NCBI GenBank assembly: GCA_033239005.1
Contig: BSQZ01000002.1
Location: 170,001-234,000, forward strand
Source of the DNA: Lamellibrachia satsuma
Taxonomy: Eukaryota > Annelida > Polychaeta > Sabellida > Siboglinidae
Direction of reading: 5' to 3'
DNA length: 64,000 nt
How positions within the stretch are numbered: position 1 is the first letter of the stretch; each line of letters starts with the position of its first letter. A program made the position numbers and the translations under genes. Positions 27,801-42,800 of the stretch are shown here, piece by piece. The notes beneath the pieces were generated by a model. The model had not been told where the DNA came from and did not search any database. It was given only the letters and a program-made list of their open reading frames with translations.

Positions 27801-30800
27801 CTATAAATTGTTAAAATCTGATTTAATGTAAGCGTTTTTGCAACCTGAAATTTGTGAGTATATTTGTTTGACTTGACACACGGAAGGTGGAAGTGACGAA
27901 GACTCTGAGCCCGAGATGGATGAGAAAGACCTCGACAAACAGATGGGGGAATTGGATGGGAAGGACGCGGAGAAACTGGATGAACAGATCTGGGGAAGTG
28001 ACGAGGAGGAGGAAGAGGAGCAGAAGGTTTGGAAAGCGTTCATTTTATTTCTAGGGATTGGTTGTGCAGGTATCTCACTAAAGGGACAAATGGCAGCCGA
28101 GTTTTTCAGTAGATATTTTGATGATCTTTCACAATTGATTTGCCTTTTTATTGTTGTGACATTTCGCCAAGTTTCAGCTGCCTTCATCAGGCGAACTACC
28201 GAAATAAATTGACGGTGAAAATAGATAAAAATATCTTTATGCAATCAACAACACAACACAGATATAGAGATATGAAAAGGCCAAATGAATGACGTTTATT
28301 GTGGGGATTAAGGGTAAGCCCACTTTTCAAAGAAATGTAAAACAAAGAAATGTGGGCTCCACAACCCAACGCCAGGCTGACTATGCCCCATGCGAGCCTC
28401 CTGGACGTCGGGTTCAATAGAGCCCACATTTCACCACAAAGCAGTAGCAGTATTCCTAGAACAAATAAAAGAAACAATGGCATTACTATTGTTATGGAAC
28501 ACCCTTAAACCAAATAGCATAATGCCCTACATGCTATCACGCAGTCTATGAATACAACTACCTGCTTAAAAATACACTAGCTCTAACTGGAATAACTACA
28601 AAGGTGGGGCCAATTCGCCACCGGTCACCGACCATGTGACCACCCCCACCAACCCTAATTATAGTCACCGTTCTGATGAATTTCTTGAGAACTGAGCTGC
28701 ATTTTTATTTGGTCTAATATCTAGTATTGTAATATATACGTACATACTTAACTTTTATGAAAAGCATTTATATTTTAATACATTGCACAGTTATATTTTA
28801 TGACAGTGTAGAAATAAATTAAAAATATAAGTGTGGCTTTTTAATGAATAAGAAACTTTTTTAATGTATCAATGTTTGTTTAAATACAAACAAAAATAAT
28901 GTGAAATATGCATTTTGAAAGGACACGAAAGAGGAGTTTGGTCCGGGGGATGGAGCCCAAAGTGAGGCTGAGATGGTTGCCAAGGACGACAACCAGGATG
29001 GGGATAAAGAGGACAAAGGGAAGGAAGGGAAGAAGAGGAAGGAAGAGGGGGAAGATGGGGAGGACCAAGGGGAGGAACAACAGCCGCACGCCCTGGAAGA
29101 GGAAGTTGATGTGAGTCGAATACAGGGATTAAATATGCCCTTTTTTATAGTTAACTTTATGTTAATATTTTTCTTGCATTTCAGTCAGTTTTAGCCCTTT
29201 CTTTGTTAAGTTTCGTGAGCTTCAAGCTGTGTTTGTCACACTGATTACTGCTAGATGACAACACAGTAATAGTTGTACGCTGGTTATATCCTGGCTGGAT
29301 GAGTATGATGAGAATGAGTGCGAGATGATGATTTGTAGGATGAGTATGATGAGAATGAGTGCGAGATGATGATTTGTACGATGACTATGATGAGAATGAG
29401 TGCGAGATGATGATTTGTAGGATGAGTATGATGAGAATGAGAGAGGTGGTGATTTGTAGGATGAGTATGACGAGAATGAGAGAGATGATGATTACAACAA
29501 GGACAAGAAGACAGAGGAACCTCCACCAATGGACCTTCCCGAGGATCTGAACCTGGACGGGGAGCAGGAGGGAAAGGAAGAGGGTGACCAGGCTGAGGAG
29601 GGTGGGGGTAAGTTACTGTCTACAATTTAACGTCATTGTTTTCATTTGTTGTGTATATTTTGCAATTGTTCTGGTAACTGATTTGTTCTCCTAACATTAT
29701 CATTGTTATTTGTCTTTATTTTGTTATTGCAGATATTATGTGACTAAAATGTTTTGGAATATTGATTATCAGTTTAAATTTGCTGTTGAAGAGTCAAAGC
29801 AATGGAAGTTCATTTTGATCTGCACCACATGGTTGGTTGGACGTGTGTCTGTTACACTAACTTCTAGCACATGACGATGAACTTTTATTGGTTTGATTCT
29901 TCAACGACATATCTGTCGAGGAAACAAAACGGTGAAAGTCCATTACCGTGTGTTAGAAGTTAGTTTTATAGACTCAGTATACTCAGTATGCTTGGGTTGT
30001 TCGTGGGTGTTACTGGTACAAGTATAAATTTTGGTACATCAAAAGCAGATATGGACAGAAATCAATGAATAGTGCACCAGTTATTACAATGTCAGTGGCT
30101 TTCCTAAGACAATACAGGGTTTGCGGTTTTGTTAAAAAAATGTATACATATTTCCCCTGGATACAATTCCCCTTTGTGTGGTCGACAAACGCAATAAAAG
30201 TTCCAAGGGCGTGGTCAACACATGTATCCCACATGTGTCGCAGTTTCTCCCCCGGGATTGGGCATGGTTGATTAAATATACGCATGTGTCATTTGCTAAA
30301 TATATTTTTATTATTGTCAGAGTCTGTAAGTATCTGATGCGTGACTTGTTATTTTGAACAATAATTCTACTGCTTTCTGTATACCAGATGAAAATCCTCT
30401 TGAGATCGATAACATGATTGATCAAGAAGAAGGGAAGGAAGAGGGGAAAGACGGAGGGGACAGGGAAGAGGAACAGGGAAGTAATGCAGAGGAGAAGGAA
30501 ATGGAGACGGAACAGGTGAGTGATTCTTTTTTAATTTTGAGCGTAATATTCAATCTTAACGTTTGCAAATTACATAAAATTGGAAAAAAGGTTGAATATT
30601 CTGCTCAACAAATTTCTGTCTGTTTTCCCGTTTTTTTTCTTCATTTTCCCATTAATCCATCCCTTTTATAATGCCTTCTCCTGTCTATAGTATCATTAAA
30701 ATATGATCCGAATTGATAAAATTATAATATATGTGAGGCCATAGGAAAAGGGGATAGACCGCAACTGAGATGGGAGGCCTGCGTAAAGAGGGATGTAAGA

Positions 30801-33800
30801 ATAGGACAAGTGGTGGGAGAAGGCTGTCTATAGGGAGCAGTGGAAAGGGATAACAGCTGGGATGGTGCAGCAGTACATGAGCTAGCCTCGCTAGTATAAA
30901 GTATAAAGGCAACAACAAGGAAGAACATGTGTGAAACTTGTCACTCGTTCGTTTGTTGAGCAAATGTGAAATGGGTTTCAGGATGGGACAGGGGAAGAGG
31001 AGGAGAAACAGGAAGCTGGGGAAGGGGAGGAGATGGAAGTGGGGCAGGGGGAGGGAGAGGAGGAAGCTACCAAAGATGAGGAGGAAGAATCTGCCAAGGA
31101 ACAGCCAGGACTGGAACCTCAGGTAAATACAACACAGTTCTCTTTTGTCATAAAGTCAAAGATGAGGAGTCATTCATCACAAACTGGTTGTGTATAGCTA
31201 CTATTATTATTATTATTTTAATAATAAATAAATTTCATTTCCAATTATATATATATATATATATTTTGTATATATATATATAATATAAATATATATATAT
31301 ATGTATTATGCTATCATTATGCTTTTGCTTTACGTTATGATACTCCGAAACTCATTGCTGATTTCAAGGTGATTTTAAAGACACATCTTTTTTGTGGTCT
31401 TTATAATATTGTAGACAGCAGCAATAAGTTTTTAATGACATGGACCTTTTATTTATCATATTTAATTTTTTTTATTCAGAATTGTTGATGCCTTTGAGCA
31501 GTTTTTTACTTGGACACACGACACATAATAAATGTCTAATTTATTATTGTTTATTATGATAAATATATATATATATATATATATAGATATATGTGTGTAT
31601 ATATATATATATATATACATTTATATTTATATATATATATATATGTATATAAGTAAGGTTATGGAAAAATTAATTTTAGGAAGAGATTTGTGGACTGCCT
31701 ACATTGGAGCATTCTCAGTATGGCAGCAAGTCCTGGAATCTCAAGGAAGAGGATTAGAAATTTATAGATTCAAGATAAAGTAGGGCTTAACAGAGAAGAA
31801 GGTCTGCTATGTTCCATCAATAGATCTGTTGCATTATATTGTGTGATTTGCACAAAAATTGTTTTACCATTTTGTAGGATGTTGCCATGGAGGAGGACGA
31901 AAACGACGGTCGTGAAAGCGACAAGAAGTCAGAGGATCTTGCGCAGGCTGCTGAGCATGCTGGGAAGACAAAGCATGACTCGGAGAATGTGCAGGAGAGC
32001 GAGTTGGCTCGGGACGCCGGAGCCAAAAACGAGGAACAGGAGGTAGATATCTGGCAGGAAGGCAAACAGTTGCTCAGTATAGCACAAATAGCGGTAGTGT
32101 TTCAAAATAGCTGGGTCAAGCAGATGGTCTCAAGAAACGCTCTTTCAGGAGAACGTCATTCAAGTTTATTTCAAATCAGTGTCTTTCAAAGTGGCAAGTC
32201 TTATAAAAGCACATGTTGGTGTCTGTTTAATATAGCACATATAAATGTCTCTTACCACAAGACCTTTCGAGGCAACAGAAATAATATTTGAAGAGGTCTC
32301 TTTCAGAAAAACATTGACTGTATGGATAGAATGATATGACAGCTTTAACGAGTTACTTTGTTTTTTCACAAACAAAAAGGTATGACTTTCTTATTTGAAG
32401 GCAATGAAACATTGAACTAGTTGTTTTAAAAGCATAATGTGAAGTGTGATTTGTTATCCTCGTAGCTGTGTCTTGTAATTGATTCTACATGAAATTAACT
32501 TTGCATTATGATATTTCATAATGCTACTTTGTTCCCAGAAGGAGGGCGGAGGGCTGGCAGAGGCTGAGAAAGAAGAAGGGCATGAGGGAGACAACAGTAC
32601 GTCTGTGACGACATCCAGGTCTCAACGGCATCAACAAACTTCACAACGGGTAAGACAGATATTTACCATTTGTATGTGGCTTTCCAGTAATTTAATTAGA
32701 AGAACTTGGAAGAGGCTAACTGAACATATATGATTTTTGCCACATTTTCCAATTTATCGTTTTTAGTAAAAGCAGTTGTTTGTGGTAAACAATGGATGTG
32801 TGAAAAAATTTGAAAATAAAACCAGTGTTTCTACAAACATTTATGACTAATACACATAATTAAGCTATACATGCAAGTTTTGCACTGGGCCCATTTGAAT
32901 GGTAATCATAATCAAAGTAGTTTTTATATCAGTTACTATTCAACTAATTCAATGATTTCACCACCTTATCCTAATTTTTTAATCTCAGCGTTCAATTAAT
33001 GTTTGCCTAGCACCTTTCTTATTAGTGTTTATTATTATTATAACGATAAACAATAATAAATTAGACAGTTATAATGTGTCATATATCTCAGTGAAAACCT
33101 GCTCAAAGGCACTACCAATGGTAAAAAAAAAAAATTTAATATGCTAAATAAATGGTCTATGTCAATAAAAAGTTTAAACCGCCTTGAAAGCAACAATGAG
33201 GCTTGGAGTATCGTAATGTGAAGTGACAGCATAACGATTCCGTGATATGTTTGACAGCAACGCCAAAGACCAGGACAATCGATGGAGGACCGTAGTCTCG
33301 GCTCAGTCGATGAGAAAGTCGAGCGTCGTCTGAAGACGGTCGACAGCAAGAGCAGCGACCAACAGGAAGAACAGGAAGGAGAGGTAATGCTGCCGACCTT
33401 GCTATTAAGACCCCCATTAAAAATAAATAAGTTTGCACGTAATTAACATTCCCTCCATACATTTGTTAAAATTATGAAAGGAATTGACTTTGATTGTAAG
33501 ATCAGGTAACTTGTGAAAATGTGAGTAGCTATATGTCATAGTATATAGAGCAAGACCACTTCTACTCTTTCTCCTGAATGTTGACCAGATGCGGTACAAA
33601 ATAATTTAATAGTTTGTCTGATGATTTCACTAAAAATAATATAAACAAGCTAGCTTGTTGTAGTGGATACTAGATAAGTTCGATTTTTTGCGAAATGATT
33701 CTAAAATAAGCTAAGCAAAACAAATGGACTTGAGGAAGGGCCATTAACACAAGACGATGTGCACTCGATGAATGATAACCACGTTTTGTCACACAGAGCG

Positions 33801-36800
33801 ATAAACGCAGTGAGCTGTACGAACACGTAAAGGACTCCCAGTCGCACTACGACACACAAACCATGGATGCTGCTACAGCCAATCAGCAGCAGATACAGCC
33901 GGTACCCATGATGCAAGAGGACGAGGAAGCAGACGCTGTAGGCGATGATGACACAGAAATGAGACCGGATGATTCTGAACCAGTCGATGTAGGTTTTGTT
34001 TCTTGCCATGTAGAATAAGAACATGGTGGTATGCTTGGCAGAAAGGCATTTAAGATCTTTTGAGAAACTTACAAAAATATGCATGACAATTCACAACCCA
34101 GCTGCATAATAAAAAAATCATCAATCCAGTATAACTCTTGGTGTATCTATTTCCATCTGCATGGCAGGGATGAACCCACCCAAAAATGGAACCCTTAAAT
34201 TTGACGCATTTCTGTGTTTGGCTTCAGCAATAAAATTCACAGTGTAATTTTCCTTTAAATTACAAAATCTGATTATTTGTATCTACCTTGCTCGGCATGA
34301 AATGTAAACATTCAAATTAAACAAATGGTTCAGTACAACACATTTGCAAGATCAAGATGCTAGAAAATGTTTAGCTTATACCCTTAAGATATTTTGACAT
34401 AAAAATTTTATTTTGTACCTTTGAATATATCAAAGATCATGTGTTAACTATTTATAAAAATATTTCTTCGTGATGATTATGATGACAGCTTTGTTGTAAC
34501 GTGTGTTTGGATAAACTAAAACCGTCCACACCCACCCACACACCCCATGGACAACAATGATATAACTCTGTAACATGTACAGTTTTGAATTAGATACCGG
34601 CCTCTTTCATTCAGGATGAAAATGAGGTCGACAAACTACAGGCAGCGAAACTGAAATCAAAGACCCAGAAGGAAGTGAAAGATGGAGAGAAAGGAGCGGA
34701 CGGTGATGGGACGAATAATGAGGAAACGATGGAAATTAGCGGGGAGAAGGTGGAGACATCTACTGTATCTCGCGGAGAGGAGTCGAGTTACCACACGGCC
34801 ATGGATCACTACAATCTACAGGTTGGTTTCCACATGACCATGGATTGCTACAATCTCCAGGTTAGTTTCCACAAGGCCATGGATCACTACAATCTCCAGG
34901 TTGGTTTCCACACGGCAGTGGATCTCTACAATCTCCAGGTTAGTTTCCACATGGTCATGGATCACTACAGTATCCAGATTAGTTTCCACATGGCAGTGGA
35001 TTCCTTACAATCTCCAGGTTAGTTTCCACATGGCAGTGGATCTCTACAATCTCCAGGTTAGTTTCCACATGGCCATGGATCACTACAATCTCCAGGTTAG
35101 TTTCCACACCACCATGGATCACTACAATCTCCAGGTTAGTTTCCAAACCACCATGGATCACTACAATCTCCAGGTTAGTTTCCACACCATGGATCACTAC
35201 AATCTCCAGGTTAGCTTCAACACAGCTGTGGGTCACTACAATCGCCAGGTTGGTTTCCACACGTCCATGGATCGCTACAATCTCCAGATTGTATGCCATT
35301 GTAGACTAGAATTAGTTCTGTTCAGGAACAATATAAAACATGTACAGAAAGCTGTTCTAGTTATGTCAAAATTAATGGTAATGTGTAAAAATATCAAATT
35401 AAAAAACAATAAAAACTACATGAATAATTTTGATGAATATCATATGATACCTTATTAATTTTAGCTTTGTTGCATTGGCAACTTGAGAGAGAGAGTGTTG
35501 AAGAGATCGTGTTCATTACAGCCAGGAGAGTTGGATGTAGACAAGTTACGAGCTGAACTTGAGCAACAGCTGCAGATGTGGAGTCATCCCGCAACAACTC
35601 CTGATGCATCATGGGAAGAGGTGAAATTTTTTACTAATGCTACTAATATTTTCAATGATGTATTCTTTGTTAGGCGTAGGCGAAAAAATTGTATGTTTCC
35701 ATTAACCCGACCCTACCTAGAAAAACGGGCTGAACCTAATCTTTTTATTTGATATTTCAGTCAATGTTTGTTTCGTTATATTTTCTTTAAAACTAATAAA
35801 ACAACCCGCGAGTAATTCAACCTGCTTATTTGATGACAATGTGTGCACTACCGAACTTGTTTGGGTCCGCACACGTGATTTGCGGGATCGGAAATATTTT
35901 ACCCAATGAGCGATCTTGTTACATGCTGAATTACGTTGGCTAGGGATGGCAAGATGGCACTTGCGTCTCTAGACTGCGTAATAAAACGCCATTGCTTATT
36001 CCACAATGGAAATCCAATACGTACATTTTTTATGCTGTGAAACGAAACGATTGACAGCATTGCTAAAGAGTATGGCTGCAGCGATGGATCGTGTGAAATC
36101 GCCATGGCGGAACAGTTTTTAATGGCGGAAGACCTAAATGGTTACTTCAGTTCAGTGTTTACAAAAGAAGATATTAGTTCATTACCAGTTGCTGATGCTA
36201 AATTTCAGGGGACTAAATCTGACTATTTAGGACCGTTAGTTGTAACTCCAGAATTGGTAGCTAGGAAAATAAAGGCAATGAAGGATAACAAATCACCGGG
36301 AGTGGATGGGATTCCTCCAAAATTACTAATGGAAACAGTAGATCAAATCAGTATACCACTTGCAAGAGTATTCAACTTGTCATTAAAAGAGGGAGTTGTT
36401 CCGTTTGAATGGAAAGAAGCAAACATCATACCATTATTTAAAAAGGGTTCGAGAAATAAGTCAGAGAATTACAGACCAGTGAGTTTAACGTCAGTGATTT
36501 GTAAATTATTAGAAAGGTTAATTAAAGACCATATGGTGGACTTCCTCGTTAAGCATAAATTATTAAATTCATCTCAACATGGATTCCTTAAAGCGAGGTC
36601 ATGCTTAACAAATGTGTTATGTTTTTGGAAGAAATCACTAAGTGGATAGATCTAGGATCGCCAGTAGATATTATCTACTTAGATTTTCAGAAAGCTTTTG
36701 ACAAAGTGCCACATCAAAGATTGCTACTTAAATTAAAAGCCCATGGTATCGGGATAGCATAACTGACTGGATAGAACAATGGCTGACTGACAGAAGACAA

Positions 36801-39800
36801 CGAGTTGTAGTAGATGGCGAAGTTTCAAATTGGAAATCGGTTTTGAGTGGGGTACCTCAAGGATCAGTATTAGGACCTATATTATTCTTAATTTATATCA
36901 ATGACTTGGACGACAGTATAAGAAGTAACGTACTGAAATTTATGACGACACAAAACTGTTTAGAAAGGTTAATACTGATGGTGATAAACAACATTTACAA
37001 AACGATCTAGACAGATTAGTGAAATGGTCTGAGAAATGGCAGATGCTGTTCAATTTTGGGAAATGTAAATGCCTACATACAGGACATGGGAACTTGAATG
37101 TAAACTATAAAATGGGAGCTACTGTTCTTGGTACTACTGTAAAAGAAAAGGACTTAGGAGTTACAATAAGCGCTGATATGAAAGTTTCAGAGCAGTGTGG
37201 TATTGCAGCTTCAAAGGGTAATCAAATTCTTGGATTGATTAGAAGAAACATAACATACAAGGGAAAAAAGTTAATTATACCTCTTTATAAAGCAATAGTT
37301 AGACCTCATTTAGAATACTGTATACAAGCATGGAGACCATATCGTAAGAAGGATATAGATACGCTTGAACGCATACAAAGGAGAGCAACTAAAATGATTC
37401 CAGAACTTAGAGACCTTAGTTATGAAGAACGCCTGAAAGAATGTGGTTTAACAACTCTAGAGACAAGGAGGTTAAGAGGAGATCAGATTGAAGTTTTTAA
37501 GATATTGAATGGGTATGAAAATATTGATAGAAATATGTTTTTCTCACTCAAGAAGGATAGCAGAACTAGAGGACATGAGGTAAAATTAGTAAAGGATCAA
37601 TGTAGATTGGACATCAGGAAGCACTCGTTCTCACAGAGGACAGTAAATGAATGGAACAAACTGTCTACAGATTGTGTAACTGCTAGCAGCGTGAATATGT
37701 TTAAAAACAAGGTTGACACATATATCAGAAGGGCGGGTTATAAGTAGGTGAACATTGTTGGACTCTCGATAAGCCAATGGCTTCCTTGTCCACTTGCCAT
37801 CTGGGCCTTTGGCTTGGATGGCAAATCTTGTTAAAATCTTGTTAAAACAGGAGGAAGGACCGTGGGCGTGGACTACCATGTCGCACACGGACGCGTTTAC
37901 CTCGCAGACGCCAGTCATAAACGTAGTTACGGCGTATAGATGTAAATTCATCATGATAATCATGAACATCGGATCCTGCCAATACCGGCCCTAGCATTGA
38001 GGCTTAGGCACCAAGGAATGCGTTTCAAGTGCTGATGGCAGGCAGCTCAAGTACCAGGCCCCGAAAATCCCTGCTGTATGTCAAAACCTTCTGGACCTGG
38101 TCCTGGTACTTGTCAACTTTGTGAGTTCGTCTTCACTGACACTGTCACTGACTTTAGTCTGGATTATAAGTGTAAATGAGATTTTGAGCTGGCAGATCCA
38201 TTTAGTATTATATTTTTGTAATATAGCTGACGCGTTGAAAAATTTAAATGTGAAAACAGTTTCAAAATCAGTGTCAGATTTTCGAGATAGGATATTTTTG
38301 AAGAAGTTAAATTCAACACGTTACGCAGATTATCATTACTATGTCTTCGACAGCATATCAGGTTCACCTTTAATATTTATTTATTTAATTTTTCACTATT
38401 TAAATAAATAAGTTAAAGGCGCGGTTGTAATATTAAAAGCTTGCCTTTGATTAATTAAACGCGTGTATGTAAAATTAAAGGCATGCTTCTAATTAATTAA
38501 GTATGTGTACGTAAAGTTAAAGGCATGCCTTTAAATAATTAAGTATGCATATTTAATGGTAACCAATCGGAACCTGCGAAGTGCATTGATATAATTTTAT
38601 TTCGTTTTTATGAATGGCAATTGGAACATTTCTGGCCAACGGGTGATGCGTCACATTGTAATTTTGTTAAGATTTTAGTTTAAAAGTATTCTTTGTTTTA
38701 ATTAAACTGACTTTATTATGTAATATCTACATTGAACACTGACTATTGCCATTGGTGCAGACGCTTTGTTTTTATTTTGGTGTAACAAATTGTGTACATA
38801 AACAATGTCGTGTTGTAAGCTTGTAGTGTTAAAAAAAATATAATAAAAAAAATATTTCCCTACCTACCCTACCTAACTTTTTTGGGCCCGTTACCTGAAA
38901 CACAACATTTTTTTGTTTAGACCTTATGTAAATATTTGCATTTGATGTAAAACAGTTTAGTGTCATATCTGAATTGAAATGATTTGCTTGTATTTTTATT
39001 TTAATAACTGCACTGTTTTTAATTCTAATTGAGAACTTTTTGATGCTATAAAACTTTGTCAGTTCATATAAAAAAGTTAACTTTGTTTTTCATTGATAAC
39101 AATTCCAACAAGAGTTTTGGTGTGATCGTTAGGAAGAGAAGGCCGTGGCGGTGTGGCACGATTACGAGGCTCTCACTCAGGGTCTCGCCCAGGAGTTGTG
39201 TGAGCAGCTCCGCCTGGTGTTAGAACCTTCGCAAGCGACAAAACTCAAGCAAGTATATTTGTTGAGAATTCCTGAACTAGTTCATTTCAAAGAGCGTTCT
39301 GTCAGGAGTATATGTGGGGCATGGTGGCGTTTTGGTTAGACCATCGGACTCTTCAATGGACAGAATTCAGGTTCGAATCCTTGCTGACATTTCGAAACTC
39401 GGCCAGTTTCGTTCATTCCACGTTGCTCCAGTTCACTCAACTGGTTATAGACAGCGGTAGATATGTAATTGCTGCGAAGCTGAATGCTTCCAAGAGAAGT
39501 CGAGTTGTTATTGGAATAAATAGGTTTGCCAGGAGGTCAAGTATAAAGCTTGTACATTTCAGGGATTTTATTTCTAATGGCCAGCCATGTGTTAACAAAA
39601 CAAACACTGTTATTACGATCCCGTTGTAATTACATACAACTGTGCCAACATCTGATATAAGTCTAGCCCGTTTTGTTGTTTATGTGGGATAGGGATTGTA
39701 TCATAGCTGATTTGAGAAGACCCCTAAACAGTTGAAACTCCCTCCTCAGTTGATTTAGCCGATTGTGAAACAGATTTGTTGATGTTCAGATTTATAGTTT

Positions 39801-42800
39801 GTAACTAGTTTAAGTAATATGCGCAGGCGGTTTAATAAAAGACTGCACTTTTGTTAAAAATCATCGAAAGAATTGACTGTTAATTAGATCGAATAACTGA
39901 CAAAAGTGTGAGTAACCTCATGTCGTAGTATACAGAGCCAGGCCACTTTTGCTATTTTTCGCCAAATTTCGAATAATTTTATTGTTTGTCTGATGATGAT
40001 TTCACCAAAACCAAATTTGTACAAACAAAGTAACATGTCATAGTGGACACTAGATAGGTTTGATTTTACACAAATTTGGACGAGCAAAAAAATTTAATTG
40101 AGGAGGCACCATTAAGTGACTGTGACGCCTGTCCAACAGGGGAGATTACCGGACAGGGAAGAGGCTGAACATGCGGAAGGTGATCCCATACATAGCGAGT
40201 CAGTTTCGCAAGGACAAGATCTGGCTCCGACGGACGAAGCCGAGTAAGAGACAGTACCAGGTGATGGTTGCCGTTGACGACTCGTCAAGTATGGCCGACA
40301 ACCACTCCAGACAGGTGCGTTGGTTCGAGAGAATGCATCGAGCATCTTCGTGCATTCTTGGGAGTGAGTGTTGGTACATGTGTGTGAAATTGTTCGATAA
40401 TGTGTCAGTTGTTAGATGGTTGTAATGTTTGGAAGGGTGTGTGCTTCATGTTGTGTATGCGTGCGTGCATGCGTGCCTGTGCGTAGTAAAACAAGTTGAG
40501 GCAGTAACAGTTTAAATGGGCTACATAGGAAAGTATTAATTCTTACAGATGATAATAAATGAATCGAACAAATGAACAAATGATAAAGATAATAATATGA
40601 ATATTAAAAATAGCAAACAAAAATAACAGATATTTGTATGTCCAGATAGTTTATCGTGCCACATGTCTGATAGCGTTTGTTTCATGTAATACCATAGATT
40701 ATGTATCTGATATGTTATGGTCAGTGGCATATCTAGGATCTTGTAAGAGGGACTAAGAGAGAGCTAGCTGAATCAACCAAGAGAGTTTGTGATGCTACCA
40801 TGTATTATTAGTATATATTATTACTCGAATTTATAAAGCACCATATATCTGGGGCCAGCCCATTCATAGGCATGTATAAAATATACATACAATCATGAAA
40901 TAATAAATATGTAATACTATAGTTAAAAATGTATAGAGTATTTTATTAAGATTAATAAATAATTATTGTAAAAAAAAATTATTATAATAAATACATAAAT
41001 AAATAATTATGATAAATAAATAACAAAAATATGTGTTCATAAAAAAGTGTCCTCATTCACAGTTTGTTCCTCAGTGGAAGTATTCACACCTAAGTAGATA
41101 GGTTTTCAGTAGGCTCTTAAATTTAGACAGTGAATCTGCTTGTCTTATGTAGTGGCTTGGGTTATTCACAAAAAAAAATCATCCCAATGGTGGGGCCATT
41201 GCCCAGTGGCCCCCATAAATATGCCATTGATCGTTGGCCACTGATTGTGTTGATGTGTTGTAGCTAGCGTTTGAATCGTTGGCCGTCATTGCCAACGCGC
41301 TCACTCTGCTTGAAGTAGGCGAAGTCGCCATCTGCAGGTGTGTGCCCCTCTTGTGCTCTCTCATTCTCTTTCTTCCTCTAATGATTTTATCTTATTTTCT
41401 TCCTCGCTCTCTCCATTTCTCATGAAACAGTATTGCCAATGCATTTCTATTTTACATAATTTCAATATTACAAAAATCCCTCAATTGATGGGCTCCATCA
41501 CAAATCAGGTTCATTGATATTCAAATATATAGTGTGAATAATTAGTAATATGTACAGTTGGTTTAATAAATTTTAGGTAACTTACAAAAGTGTGAATAGC
41601 CTTTTGTGATAGTATATATAAGCGGAGCCACATTTTTTTCTGCAGATTTTTTACCGTACTCAAGCAATATAATTTAATAGTTTGTTCCGATGATATAATC
41701 AGAACTAAATAACACATTTGCACAAACGAGCTAGCATGTCGTAGTGGATACTAGAATTAGCATGTTGTAGTGGATACTAGAGCTAGCATGTCATAGTAGA
41801 TACTAGAGCTAGCATGTCGTAGTGGATGCTAGAGCTAGCATGTCATAGTGGATACTAGAGTTAACATGTCGTAGTGGATACTAGAGTAGCATGTCGTAGT
41901 GGATACTAGAGTTAACATGTTGTAGTGGATGTTAGAGTAGCATGTCATAATGGATACTAGAGTAGCATGTCGTAGTGGATGCTAGAGCTAGCATGTCGTA
42001 GTGGATACTAGAGTAGCATGTCGTAGTGGATACTAGAGCTAGCATGTCGTAGTGGATGCCAGAGCCAGCGTGTTGTAGTGAATGCTAGAGCGAGCGTGTC
42101 GTAGTGGATACTAGAGCCAGCGTGTCGTAGTGGATGCTAGAGCCAACGTATCGTAGTGGATGCTAGAGCCAGCGTGTCGTAGTGGATGCTAGAGCCAACG
42201 TGTCGTAGTGAATACTAGAGCCAACGTGTCATAGTGGATACTAGAGCTAGCCTGTCATAGTGGATACTAGAGCTAGCGTGTAGTAGTGGATACTAGAGCC
42301 AACATGTTGTAGTAGATACTAGAGCTAGCATGTTGTTGTGGATACCAAAGCCAGTATGCCGTAGTGGATACTAGGGCCAGCATGTCGTAGTCAATATGAG
42401 GTATGTTTCATGTGTAGTGAAATGATTCTAAAACGAGATGTGCAAAAAAAGAATTAAGGATGACCTGCTGTAAAGTGTTGTGTGTTGATGACATGCATGC
42501 TAAGTAAACAAATGAAACTTCACGTCAGTTGTTGTCATTATGATCCTGTTTCTTTGTTCAAGTTTTGGGGAGTCAACTGGTCTGTTGCACTCGTTTCAAG
42601 AACAGTTCAGCAGCCAGTCGGGCGCTAAGATCCTGCAGCAGTTCAGTTTCGAACAAAAGAAGACAAAGATTGCCCAGGTACACAGTTGTCTTTCAACTAG
42701 CCTTCAGCCTCTCACTGTTTGTTTGTTTGTTTCTGAAAATGTGCATACTTAGATATAGAGCTTCTTAATTGATTTATTCCATCATGAATCAGGTTTGCTG

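Noticed and set aside
29359..29550. An alternative + frame through the exon 29 repeats
   Set aside because: Met/Arg-rich shadow of the DEYDENE repeat in another frame; it conflicts with the phase of exons 28 and 30.
34979..35299. A minus-strand 106-codon frame over the exon 36 array
   Set aside because: Antisense shadow of the 39-bp in-frame repeat.
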